Shown here: in pieces, positions 46,108 to 60,051 of the stretch | How positions within the stretch are numbered: position 1 is the first letter of the stretch | Layout: each line of letters starts with the position of its first letter | Source of the DNA: Dipylidium caninum | Lineage: Eukaryota > Platyhelminthes > Cestoda > Cyclophyllidea > Dipylidiidae | Assembly (NCBI GenBank): GCA_017562135.1 | Contig: QEYB01000812.1 | Span: forward strand, 29,377-93,376 | Direction: 5' to 3' | DNA length: 64,000 bases | Translations under genes and position numbers: made by a program | Notes under the pieces: generated by a model | Told to the model about the DNA's origin: nothing | The model's database searches: none | The model's input: only the letters and a program-made list of their open reading frames with translations

Positions 46108-48438
46108 GAGCCACAGGTAATCAAGTAGGTCAAGCAAGTAGTGAAACATGGGCACAATACATATGCTCAACAGAAACGTAAGCCCTATTGCACTGACAAA
46201 TTGAGCAAAGCCTCTCAACAGACGACAGATATAAGAAGATTAAAAGCAAAGGAAACTTGGTCAAAAGATTTCATAACCACTTATAAATGCATAAACTGTG
46301 CTTATAGCCACAGATATTAAATCTAGTATTGAAAGCAAATAATGAAACATTGGTAGAAAAAAAACAGATGTCAGAAGGAAAGAGCATCGAATATGCCCCA
46401 TTACACTCTGACTTATTAACAAAAAGAACCCTCCCAAAAGTGGACAGATAAAATAAGAGGAAAATCAGGCTAAGACATGTGGAAAATAAGAAGTACACAG
46501 AATGCATCACTAATAACAACCATACACACACATATTAGTCCCAACATCAGCATAGAGACACAGGTCATCCAGTCGGTAGAGTAAACAATTAAACATTGGT
46601 AAAATAAAAAAAGCCAATAAGAAACAGCATCGAATATGTCCTAATGCCTTCTAATACTCAGAAAAAGAAGAAAGAAGAAGAAGAAGAAGAAGAAGAAGAG
46701 GAGGAGGAGGAAGACGAAGACGAAGGAAGGCTCCCAACAGACAACACATATAACCAGAGTAAAGTGACAGAAGCACTTGTATAAAGCAAGGAATAAAGAG
46801 AAGGCATCCACAATGAAAGGAGCACATCCTCATAGACCCAACATCATCAACAAAGAGCCACTTACAAAGGCAGTAAGTAGCCTAATAGCCCCAGCATTAA
46901 TCGCAAGCATTCAAGTATGCAAGGCAAATAATGAAACATCGGTATAACAGACATGCTCCAATGAACAGCACCAAATATGTCCTACTGCCTTTCTCACCTT
47001 GTAAATAATTCTCTCAATTCACCATCGATAATAAGAAGATTACAATCAAAGGCTAATTAGTGAAAAAGAAGCAGGAGACGGGACGCCAACCAACGGGAAA
47101 ACTAATCCAATAAAGCGAAATCAAACAGGCTCAAGGCGACATAGGCAGCGCATATAAACTACCAAAAGGCGAATGGTAGGCAGCCACAAAGATATCATAA
47201 GAAATATAGCATTCACAGGCTAGAGAGGAGAGGAAAATTTGACTTGTTGAAGTTAATGCGTTATTATAGGCATGAGAGAATAAGAATGAAATCAGATAAA
47301 ATGAGTGCGTAAGAAAAAAATATATCCTACTACCGAACTTCCTGCAAAGAATATACACGATACCAGTGCTCGCCAAAGTCAAAGCCAAAGCCACAGTCGA
47401 AGCCGAAGCCGAAGCCGAAGCGGAAGCAAATGACACAGACCAAGGGACAAAGACCATGCTCCCCCCACAACGCATGCGGACACGAGGCAACACAACAACC
47501 ATCAGAGACGCCTCAAGAATGAGGTATAAAGCAAAGCATTGCAAACCCTCCTCACCGAGCACCTCTCTACCATCTCCTGCAACCTCCCACACCCTACTTC
47601 ATCACTGCCTCCCTCAACCCACCCCCCACCTTACCCCTCTTCAACACACCACATCGTCTTCTCCCATACACTACTCCTCCTCTCACCCACCACCTCGTGC
47701 ATCCGTGTGCCTCTTGAAGACAACGCCTCGCCCACACTGCTACCCACCTCTCGCTCAGCAGTTCACTCCAACTGCTACCTCCACACACCCCCATTTGAGC
47801 ACTGCCTTCCTCACTCCACACTTCTTCACATACAGCATACCCACATACCCACATGTCCACGTCAATAATGAGAATTCCCAACTTCTCAACAAATAAACAC
47901 TCGTCCAACTCAACAACAGTAAAGCCCATCCACCTACTATTCTTATCATTCCGCCTTCACGATACACGCTACACTGGGCCCAAAACAACCTCACGTCGAC
48001 ATACCAAGAACAACATTACTCCTTACAGCCCTTCCTTCTATACAAGACTTCCCACGTAATCAACTACCACTATTACAAATATACACACATGCATGCATGT
48101 ATGCGTCATAATAATCCCTAACCCAATTCACCTCATAGACCCTGACTTCAACAATAGACAAAAAAAGAACTTTTCCCAATAACTTCACCACTAGCAGAAG
48201 AGAGCCAAGAAAAGCTACATTAATATGACTTGATCTCAAGAGGCTAACCAACGCTTGCCACCTCTTTCACTATCACAAGTCAACAAAAACCCACACCTTC
48301 ACAATAACCAAATATATTTCCTCATTTTACAGGTGAAACAACAACAACAACAACAACAACAACGATACACCCTTAATAGTTCTAACATCAAGACATATTC
48401 ACATGCAAATACACTAACTAGGCGTGTAGCCTCAGCAT
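46108..48438 (-). repeat. Unit R3 of the right array
   Basis: 2331 bases. Private changes include GCGGAAGC at the end of the hexamer tract near 47419, an extra A in CCAAAAGGCG near 47163, CTGCCTTTCTCACC near 46985, and CCCCAGCATT near 46890. Confidence 0.95.
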
Positions 48439-50651
48439 GAGCCACAGGTAATCAAGTAGGTCAAGCAAGTAGTGAAACATGGGCACAATACATATGCTCA
48501 ACAGAAACGTAAGCCCTATTGCACTGACAAATTGAGCAAAGCCTCTCAACAGACGACAGATATAAGAAGATTAAAAGCAAAGGTAAACTTGGTCAAAAGA
48601 TTTCATAACCACTTATAAATGCATAAACTGTGCTTATAGCCACAGATATTAAATCTAGTATTGAAAGCAAATAATGAAACATTGGTAGAAAAAAAAACAG
48701 ATGTCAGAAGGAAAGAGCATCGAATATGCCCCATTACACTCTGACTTATTAACAAAAAGAACCCTCCCAAAAGTGGACAGATAAAATAAGAGGAAAATCA
48801 GGCTAAGACATGTGGAAAATAAGAAGTACACAGAATGCATCACTAATAACAACCATACACACACATATTAGTCCCAACATCAACATAGAGACACAGGTCA
48901 TCCAGTCGGTAGAGTAAACAATTAAACATTGGTAAAATAAAAAAAGCCAATAAGAAACAGCATCGAATATGTCCTAATGCCTTCTAATACTCAGAAAAAG
49001 AAGAAAAAGAAGAAGAAGAAGAAGAAGAGGAGAGGAGGAGGAGGAAGACGAAGACGAAGGAAGGCTCCCAACAGACAACACATATAACCAGAGTAAAGTG
49101 ACAGAAGCACTTGTATAAAGCAAGGAATAAAGAGAAGGCATCCACAATGAAAGGAGCACATCCTCATAGACCCAACATCATCAACAAAGAGCCACTTACA
49201 AAGGCAGTAAGTAGCCTAATAGCCCAGCATTAATCGCAAGCATTCAAGTATGCAAGGCAAATAATGAAACATCGGTATAACAGACATGCTCCAATGAACA
49301 GCACCAAATATGTCCTACTGCCTTCTCACCTTGTAAAAAAATTCTCTCAATTCACCATCGATAATAAGAAGATTACAATCAAAGGCTAATTAGTGAAAAA
49401 GAAGCAGGAGACGGGACGCCAACCAACGGGAAAACTAATCCAATAAAGCGAAATCAAACAGGCTCAAGGCGACATAGGCAGCGCATATAAACTACCAAAG
49501 GCGAATGGTAGGCAGCCACAAAGATATCATAAGAAATATAGCATTCACAGGCTAGAGAGGAGAGGAAAATTTGACTTGTTGAAGTTAATGCGTTATTATA
49601 GGCATGAGAGAATAAGAATGAAATCAGATAAAATGAGTGCGTAAGAAAAAAATATATCCTACTACCGAACTTCCTGCAAAGAATATACACGATACCAGTG
49701 CTCGCCAAAGTCAAAGCCAAAGCCACAGTCGAAGCCGAAGCCGAAGCCGAAGCAAATGACACAGACCAAGGGACAAAGACCATGCTCCCCCCACAACGCA
49801 TGCGGACACGAGGCAACACAACAACCATCAGAGACGCCTCAAGAATGAGGTATAAAGCAAAGCATTGCAAACCCTCCTCACCGAGCACCTCTCTACCATC
49901 TCCTGCAACCTCCCACACCCTACTTCATCACTGCCTCCCTCAACCCACCCCCCACCTTACCCCTCTTCAACACACCACATCGTCTTCTCCCATACACTAC
50001 TCCTCCTCTCACCCACCACCTCGTGCATCCGTGTGCCTCTTGAAGACAACGCCTCGCCCACACTGCTACCCACCTCTCGCTCAGCAGTTCACTCCAACTG
50101 CTACCTCCACACACCCCCATTTGAGCACTGCCTTCCTCACTCCACACTTCTTCACATACAGCATACCCACATACCCACATGTCCACGTCAATAATGAGAA
50201 TTCCCAACTTCTCAACAAATAAACACTCGTCCAACTCAACAACAGTAAAGCCCATCCACCTACTATTCTTATCATTCCGCCTTCACGATACACACTACAC
50301 TGGGCCCAAAACAACCTCACGTCGACATACCAAGAACAACATTACTCCTTACAGCCCTTCCTTCTATACAAGACTTCCCACGTAATCAACTACCACTATT
50401 ACAAATATACACACATGCATGCATGTATGCGTCATAATAATCCCTAACCCAATTCACCTCATAGACCCTGACTTCAACAATAGACAAAAAAAGAACTTTT
50501 CCCAATAACTTCACCACTAGCAGAAGAGAGCTACATTAATATGACTTGATCTCAAGAGGCTAACCAACGCTTGCCACCTCTTTCACTATCACAAGTCAAC
50601 AAAAACCCACACCTTCACAATAACCAAATATATTTCCTCATTTTACAGGTG

Positions 50652-50682
<31 letters not shown>

Positions 50683-50757
50683 GATACACCCTTAATAGTT
50701 CTAACATCAAGACAGATTCACATGTAAATACACTAACTAGGCGTGTAGCCTCAGCAT
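48439..50757 (-). repeat. Unit R4 of the right array
   Basis: 2319 bases. It has a shorter GCCGAA run, AAAAAATT near 49337 where its neighbours have AAATAATT, and a 10-base deletion near 50528 that removes CAAGAAAA from GAGAGCCAAGAAAAGC. Confidence 0.95.
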
Positions 50758-53078
50758 GAGCCACAGGTAATCAAGTAGGTCAAGCAAGTAGTGAAACATG
50801 GGCACAATACATATGCTCAACAGAAACGTAAGCCCTATTGCACTGACAAATTGAGCAAAGCCTCTCAACAGACGACAGATATAAGAAGATTAAAAGCAAA
50901 GGAGAAACTTGGTCAAAAGATTTCATAACCACTTATAAATGCATAAACTGTGCTTATAGCCACAGATATTAAATCTAGTATTGAAAGCAAATAATGAAAC
51001 ATTGGTAGAAAAAAAAACAGATGTCAGAAGGAAAGAGCATCGAATATGCCCCATTACACTCTGACTTATTAACAAAAAGAACCCTCCCAAAAGTGGACAG
51101 ATAAAATAAGAGGAAAATCAGGCTAAGACATGTGGAAAATAAGAAGTACACAGAATGCATCACTAATAACAACCATACACACACATATTAGTCCCAACAT
51201 CAACATAGAGACACAGGTCATCCAGTCGGTAGAGTAAACAATTAAACATTGGTAAAATAAAAAAGCCAATAAGAAACAGCATCGAATATGTCCTAATGCC
51301 TTCTAATACTCAGAAAAAGAAGAAAAAGAAGAAGAAGAAGAAGAAGAAGAGGAGGAGGAAGACGAAGACGAAGGAAGGCTCCCAACAGACAACACATATA
51401 ACCAGAAGTAAAGTGACAGAAGCACTTGTATAAAGCAAGGAATAAAGAGAAGGCATCCACAATGAAAGGAGCACATCCTCATAGACCCAACATCATCAAC
51501 AAAGAGCCACTTACAAAGGCAGTAAGTAGCCTAATAGCCCAGCATTAATCGCAAGCATTCAAGTATGCAAGGCAAATAATGAAACATCGGTATAACAGAC
51601 ATGCTCCAATGAACAGCACCAAATATGTCCTACTGCGTTCTCACCTTGTAAAAAAATTCTCTCAATTCACCATCGATAATAAGAAGATTACAATCAAAGG
51701 CTAATTAGTGAAAAAGAAGCAGGAGACGGGACGCCAACCAACGGGAAAACTAATCCAATAAAGCGAAATCAAACAGGCTCAAGGCGACATAGGCAGCGCA
51801 TATAAACTACCAAAGGCGAATGGTAGGCAGCCACAAAGATATCATAAGAAATATAGCATTCACAGGCTAGAGAGGAGAGGAAAATTTGACTTGTTGAAGT
51901 TAATGCGTTATTATAGGCATGAGAGAATAAGAATGAAATCAGATAAAATGAGTGCGTAAGAAAAAAATATATCCTACTACCGAACTTCCTGCAAAGGAAT
52001 ATACACGATACCAGTGCTCGCCAAAGTCAAAGCCAAAGCCACAGTCGAAGCCGAAGCCGAAGCCGAAGCCGAAGCAAATGACACAGACCAAGGGACAAAG
52101 ACCATGCTCCCCCCACAACGCATGCGGACACGAGGCAACACAACAACCATCAGAGACGCCTCAAGAATGAGGTATAAAGCAAAGCATTGCAAACCCTCCT
52201 CACCGAGCACCTCTCTACCATCTCCTGCAACCTCCCACACCCTACTTCATCACTGCCTCCCTCAACCCACCCCCCACCTTACCTCTTCAACACACCACAT
52301 CGTCTTCTCCCATACACTACTCCTCCTCTCACCCACCACCTCGTGCATCCGTGTGCCTCTTGAAGACAACGCCTCGCCCACACTGCTACCCACCTCTCGC
52401 TCAGCAGTTCACTCCAACTGCTACCTCCACACACCCCCATTTGAGCACTGCCTTCCTCACTCCACACTTCTTCACATACAGCATACCCACATACCCACAT
52501 GTCCACGTCAATAATGAGAATTCCCAACTTCTCAACAAATAAACACTCGTCCAACTCAACAACAGTAAAGCCCATCCACCTACTATTCTTATCATTCCGC
52601 CTTCACGATACACACTACACTGGGCCCAAAACAACCTCACGTCGACATACCAAGAACAACATTACTCCTTACAGCCCTTCCTTCTATACAAGACTTCCCA
52701 CGTAATCAACTACCACTATTACAAATATACACACATGCATGCATGTATGCGTCATAATAATCCCTAACCCAATTCACCTCATAGACCCTGACTTCAACAA
52801 TAGACAAAAAAAAACTTTTCCCAATAACTTCACCACTAGCAGAAGAGAGCCAAGAAAAGCTACATTAATATGACTTGATCTCAAGAGGCTAACCAACGCT
52901 TGCCACCTCTTTCACTATCACAAGTCAACAAAAACCCACACCTTCACAATAACCAAATATATTTCCTCATTTTACAGGTGAAACAACAACAACAACAACA
53001 ACAACAACACCCTTAATAGTTCTAACATCAAGACAGATTCACATGTAAATACACTAACTAGGCGTGTAGCCTCAGCAT
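50758..53078 (-). repeat. Unit R5 of the right array
   Basis: 2321 bases. Private changes include an extra GGAGAAACTT near 50900, ACCAGAAGTAAAG near 51401, loss of CCC in TTACCTCTTC near 52278, and a CAA tract near 52985-53009 that runs straight into CACCC, losing CGATA. Confidence 0.95.
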
Positions 53079-55289
53079 GAGCCACAGGTAATCAAGTAGG
53101 TCAAGCAAGTAGTGAAACATGGGCACAATACATATGCTCAACAGAAACGTAAGCCCTATTGCACTGACAAATTGAGCAAAGCCTCTCAACAGACGACAGA
53201 TATAAGAAGATTAAAAGCAAAGGAAACTTGGTCAAAAGATTTCATAACCACTTATAAATGCATAAACTGTGCTTATAGCCACAGATATTAAATCTAGTAT
53301 TGAAAGCAAATAATGAAACATTGGTAGAAAAAAAAACAGATGTCAGAAGGAAAGAGCATCGAATATGCCCCATTACACTCTGACTTATTAACAAAAAGAA
53401 CCCTCCCAAAAGTGGACAGATAAAATAAGAGGAAAATCAGGCTAAGACATGTGGAAAATAAGAAGTACACAGAATGCATCACTAATAACAACCATACACA
53501 CACATATTAGTCCCAACATCAGCATAGAGACACAGGTCATCCAGTCGGTAGAGTAAACAATTAAACATTGGTAAAATAAAAAAGCCAATAAGAAACAGCA
53601 TCGAATATGTCCTAATGCCTTCTAATACTCAGAAAAAGAAGAAAAAGAAGAAGAAGAAGAAGAAGAGGAAGAGGAGGAAGACGAAGACGAAGGAAGGCTC
53701 CCAACAGACAACACATATAACCAGAGTAAAGTGACAGAAGCACTTGTATAAAGCAAGGAATAAAGAGAAGGCATCCACAATGAAAGGAGCACATCCTCAT
53801 AGACCCAACATCATCAACAAAGAGCCACTTACAAAGGCAGTAAGTAGCCTAATAGCCCAGCATTAATCGCAAGCATTCAAGTATGCAAGGCAAATAATGA
53901 AACATCGGTATAACAGACATGCTCCAATGAACAGCACCAAATATGTCCTACTGCGTTCTCACCTTGTAAAAATTCTCTCAATTCACCATCGATAATAAGA
54001 AGATTACAATCAAAGGCTAATTAGTGAAAAAGAAGCAGGAGACGGGACGCCAACCAACGGGAAAACTAATCCAATAAAGCGAAATCAAACAGGCTCAAGG
54101 CGACATAGGCAGCGCATATAAACTACCAAAGGCGAATGGTAGGCAGCCACAAAGATATCATAAGAAATATAGCATTCACAGGCTAGAGAGGAGAGGAAAA
54201 TTTGACTTGTTGAAGTTAATGCGTTATTATAGGCATGAGAGAATAAGAATGAAATCAGATAAAATGAGTGCGTAAGAAAAAAATATATCCTACTACCGAA
54301 CTTCCTGCAAAGGAATATACACGATACCAGTGCTCGCCAAAGTCAAAGCCAAAGCCACAGTCGAAGCCGAAGCCGAAGCCGAAGCAAATGACACAGACCA
54401 AGGGACAAAGACCATGCTCCCCCACAACGCATGCGGACACGAGGCAACACAACAACCATCAGAGACGCCTCAAGAATGAGGTATAAAGCAAAGCATTGCA
54501 AACCCTCCTCACCGAGCACCTCTCTACCATCTCCTGCAACCTCCCACACCCTACTTCATCACTGCCTCCCTCAACCCACCCCCCACCTTACCCTCTTCAA
54601 CACACCACATCGTCTTCTCCCATACACTACTCCTCCTCTCACCCACCACCTCGTGCATCCGTGTGCCTCTTGAAGACAACGCCTCGCCCACACTGCTACC
54701 CACCTCTCGCTCAGCAGTTCACTCCAACTGCTACCTCCACACACCCCATTTGAGCACTGCCTTCCTCACTCCACACTTCTTCACATACAGCATACCCACA
54801 TACCCACATGTCCACGTCAATAATGAGAATTCCCAACTTCTCAACAAATAAACACTCGTCCAACTCAACAACAGTAAAGCCCATCCACCTACTATTCTTA
54901 TCATTCCGCCTTCACGATACACACTACACTGGGCCCAAAACAACCTCACGTCGACATACCAAGAACAACATTACTCCTTACAGCCCTTCCTTCTATACAA
55001 GACTTCCCACGTAATCAACTACCACTATTACAAATATACACACATGCATGCATGTATGCGTCATAATAATCCCTAACCCAATTCACCTCATAGACCCTGA
55101 CTTCAACAATAGACAAAAAAAGAACTTTTCCCAATAACTTCACCACTAGCAGAAGAGAGCCAAGAAAAGCTACATTAATATGACTTGATCTCAAGAGGCT
55201 AACCAACGCCTGCACCTCTTTCACTATCACAAGTCAACAAAAACCCACACCTTCACAATAACCAAATATATTTCCTCATTTTACAGGTG

Positions 55290-55320
<31 letters not shown>

Positions 55321-55395
55321 GATACACCCTTAATAGTTCTAACATCAAGACAGATTCACATGTAAATACACTAACTAGGCGTGTAGCCTCAGCAT
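53079..55395 (-). repeat. Unit R6 of the right array
   Basis: 2317 bases. It has a short GTAAAAATT run near 53966, CTCCCCCACAACG with fewer C near 54418, TTACCCTCTTC near 54589, and AACGCCTGCACC near 55206 instead of AACGCTTGCCACC. Confidence 0.95.
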
Positions 55396-57617
55396 GAGCC
55401 ACAGGTAATCAAGTAGGTCAAGCAAGTAGTGAAACATGGGCACAATACATATGCTCAACAGAAACGTAAGCCCTATTGCACTGACAAATTGAGCAAAGCC
55501 TCTCAACAGACGACAGATATAAGAAGATTAAAAGCAAAGGAAAACTTGGTCAAAAGATTTCATAACCACTTATAAATGCATAAACTGTGCTTATAGCCAC
55601 AGATATTAAATCTAGTATTGAAAGCAAATAATGAAACATTGGTAGAAAAAAAACAGATGTCAGAAGGAAAGAGCATCGAATATGCCCCATTACACTCTGA
55701 CTTATTAACAAAAAGAACCCTCCCAAAAGTGGACAGATAAAATAAGAGGAAAATCAGGCTAAGACATGTGGAAAATAAGAAGTACACAGAATGCATCACT
55801 AATAACAACCATACACACACATATTAGTCCCAACATCAGCATAGAGACACAGGTCATCCAGTCGGTAGAGTAAACAATTAAACATTGGTAAAATAAAAAA
55901 AGCCAATAAGAAACAGCATCGAATATGTCCTAATGCCTTCTAATACTCAGAAAAAAGAAGAAAAAGAAGAAGAAGAAGAGGAAGAGAGGAGGAGGAAGAC
56001 GAAGACGAAGGAAGGCTCCCAACAGACAACACATATAACCAGAGTAAAGTGACAGAAGCACTTGTATAAAGCAAGGAATAAAGAGAAGGCATCCACAATG
56101 AAAGGAGCACATCCTCATAGACCCAACATCATCAACAAAGAGCCACTTACAAAGGCAGTAAGTAGCCTAATAGCCCAGCATTAATCGCAAGCATTCAAGT
56201 ATGCAAGGCAAATAATGAAACATCGGTATAACAGACATGCTCCAATGAACAGCACCAAATATGTCCTACTGCCTTCTCACCTTGTAAATAATTCTCTCAA
56301 TTCACCATCGATAATAAGAAGATTACAATCAAAGGCTAATTAGTGAAAAAGAAGCAGGAGACGGGACGCCAACCAACGGGAAAACTAATCCAATAAAGCG
56401 AAATCAAACAGGCTCAAGGCGACATAGGCAGCGCATATAAACTACCAAAGGCGAATGGTAGGCAGCCACAAAGATATCATAAGAAATATAGCATTCACAG
56501 GCTAGAGAGGAGAGGAAAATTTGACTTGTTGAAGTTAATGCGTTATTATAGGCATGAGAGAATAAGAATGAAATCAGATAAAATGAGTGCGTAAGAAAAA
56601 AATATATCCTACTACCGAACTTCCTGCAAAGGAATATACACGATACCAGTGCTCGCCAAAGTCAAAGCCAAAGCCACAGTCGAAGCCGAAGCCGAAGCCG
56701 AAGCCGAAGCAAATGACACAGACCAAGGGACAAAGACCATGCTCCCCCCACAACGCATGCGGACACGAGGCAACACAACAACCATCAGAGACGCCTCAAG
56801 AATGAGGTATAAAGCAAAGCATTGCAAACCCTCCTCACCGAGCACCTCTCTACCATCTCCTGCAACCTCCCACACCCTACTTCATCACTGCCTCCCTCAA
56901 CCCACCCCCCACCTTACCCCTCTTCAACACACCACATCGTCTTCTCCCATACACTACTCCTCCTCTCACCCACCACCTCGTGCATCCGTGTGCCTCTTGA
57001 AGACAACGCCTCGCCCACACTGCTACCCACCTCTCGCTCAGCAGTTCACTCCAACTGCTACCTCCACACACCCCATTTGAGCACTGCCTTCCTCACTCCA
57101 CACTTCTTCACATACAGCATACCCACATACCCACATGTCCACGTCAATAATGAGAATTCCCAACTTCTCAACAAATAAACACTCGTCCAACTCAACAACA
57201 GTAAAGCCCATCCACCTACTATTCTTATCATTCCGCCTTCACGATACACACTACACTGGGCCCAAAACAACCTCACGTCGACATACCAAGAACAACATTA
57301 CTCCTTACAGCCCTTCCTTCTATACAAGACTTCCCACGTAATCAACTACCACTATTACAAATATACACACATGCATGCATGTATGCGTCATAATAATCCC
57401 TAACCCAATTCACCTCATAGACCCTGACTTCAACAATAGACAAAAAAAGAACTTTTCCCAATAACTTCACCACTAGTAGAAGAGAGCCAAGAAAAGCTAC
57501 ATTAATATGACTTGATCTCAAGAGGCTAACCAACGCTTGCCACCTCTTTCACTATCACAAGTCAACAAAAACCCACACCTTCACAATAACCAAATATATT
57601 TCCTCATTTTACAGGTG

Positions 57618-57653
<36 letters not shown>

Positions 57654-57729
57654 CGATACACCCTTAATAGTTCTAACATCAAGACAGATTCACATGTAAA
57701 TACACTAACTAGGCGTGTAGCCTCAGCAT
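55396..57729 (-). repeat. Unit R7 of the right array
   Basis: 2334 bases. Its purine tract is reshuffled to GAGGAAGAGAGGAGG near 55978, and it has the longest CAA tract of the window (about 57620-57653). ACTAGTAGAAG near 57473 is shared with R8. Confidence 0.95.
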
Positions 57730-60051
57730 GAGCCACAGGTAATCAAGTAGGTCAAGCAAGTAGTGAAACATGGGCACGAATACATATGCTCAACAGAAAC
57801 GTAAGCCCTATTGCACTGACAAATTGAGCAAAGCCTCTCAACAGACGACAGATATAAGAAGATTAAAAGCAAAGGAAACTTGGTCAAAAGATTTCATAAC
57901 CACTTATAAATGCATAAACTGTGCTTATAGCCACAGATATTAAATCTAGTATTGAAAGCAAATAATGAAACATTGGTAGAAAAAAAAACAGATGTCAGAA
58001 GGAAAGAGCATCGAATATGCCCCATTACACTCTGACTTATTAACAAAAAGAACCCTCCCAAAAGTGGACAGATAAAATAAGAGGAAAATCAGGCTAAGAC
58101 ATGTGGAAAATAAGAAGTACACAGAATGCATCACTAATAACAACCATACACACACATATTAGTCCCAACATCAGCATAGAGACACAGGTCATCCAGTCGG
58201 TAGAGTAAACAATTAAACATTGGTAAAATAAAAAAAGCCAATAAGAAACAGCATCGAATATGCCTAATGCCTTCTAATACTCAGAAAAAGAAGAAAAAGA
58301 AGAAGAAGAAGAAGAAGAAGAGGAAGGAGGAAGGAAGACGAAGACGAAGGAAGGCTCCCAACAGACAACACATATAACCAGAGTAAAGTGACAGAAGCAC
58401 TTGTATAAAGCAAGGAATAAAGAGAAGGCATCCATAATGAAAGGAGCACATCCTCATAGACCCAACATCATCAACAAAGAGCCACTTACAAAGGCAGTAA
58501 GTAGCCTAGTAGCCCCAGCATTAATCGCAAGCATTCAAGTATGCAAGGCAAATAATGAAACATCGGTATAACAGACATGCTCCAATGAACAGCACCAAAT
58601 ATGTCCTACTGCCTTCTCACCTTGTAAATAAATTCTCTCAATTCACCATCGATAATAAGAAGATTACAATCAAAGGCTAATTAGTGAAAAAGAAGCAGGA
58701 GACGGGACGCCAACCAACGGGAAAACTAATCCAATAAAGCGAAATCAAACAGGCTCAAGGCGACATAGGCAGCGCATATAAACTACAAAAGGCGAATGGT
58801 AGGCAGCCACAAAGATATCATAAGAAATATAGCATTCACAGGCTAGAGAGGAGAGGAAAATTTGACTTGTTGAAGTTAATGCGTTATTATAGGCATGAGA
58901 GAATAAGAATGAAATCAGATAAAATGAGTGCGTAAGAAAAAAATATATCCTACTACCGAACTTCCTGCAAAGGAATATACACGATACCAGTGCTCGCCAA
59001 AGTCAAAGCCAAAGCCACAGTCGAAGCCGAAGCCGAAGCCGAAGCGGAAGCAAATGACACAGACCAAGGGACAAAGACCATGCTCCCCCACAACGCATGC
59101 GGACACGAGGCAACACAACAACCATCAGAGACGCCTCAAGAATGAGGTATAAAGCAAAGCATTGCAAACCCTCCTCACCGAGCACCTCTCTACCATCTCC
59201 TGCAACCTCCCACACCCTACTTCATCACTGCCTCCCTCAACCCACCCCCCACCTTACCCTCTTCAACACACCACATCGTCTTCTCCCATACACTACTCCT
59301 CCTCTCCACCCACCACCTCGTGCATCCGTGTGCCTCTTGAAGACAACGCCTCGCCACACTGCTACCCACCTCTCGCTCAGCAGTTCACTCCAACTGCTAC
59401 CTCCACACACCCCATTTGAGCACTGCCTTCCTCACTCCACACTTCTTCACATACCCACATACCCACATGTCCACGTCAATAATGAGAATTCCCAACTTCT
59501 CAACAAATAAACACTCGTCCAACTCAACAACAGTAAAGCCCATCCACCTACTATTCTTATCATTCCGCCTTCACGATACACACTACACTGGGCCCAAAAC
59601 AACCTCACGTCGACATACCAAGAACAACATTACTCCTTACAGCCCTTCCTTCTATACAAGACTTCCCACGTAATCAACTACCACTATTACAAATATACAC
59701 ACATGCATGCATGTATGCGTCATAATAATCCCTAACCAATTCACCTCATAGACCCTGACTTCAACAATAGACAAAAAAAGAACTTTTCCCAATAACTTCA
59801 CCACTAGTAGAAGAGAGCCAAGAAAAGCTACATTAATATGACTTGATCTCAAGAGGCTAACCAACGCTTGCCACCTCTTTCACTATCACAAGTCAACAAA
59901 AACCCACACCTTCACAATAACCAAATATATTTCCTCATTTTACAGGTGAAACAACAACAACAACAACAACAACAACGATACACCCTTAATAGTTCTAACA
60001 TCAAGACAGATTCACATGTAAATACACTAACTAGGCGTGTAGCCTCAGCAT
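57730..60051 (-). repeat. Unit R8 of the right array
   Basis: 2322 bases. It carries GGGCACGAATAC near 57773 (shared with R9), GAAGGAGGAAGG in the purine tract near 58322, CCTCTCCACCCACC near 59302, and loss of CAGCATA near 59453. Confidence 0.95.
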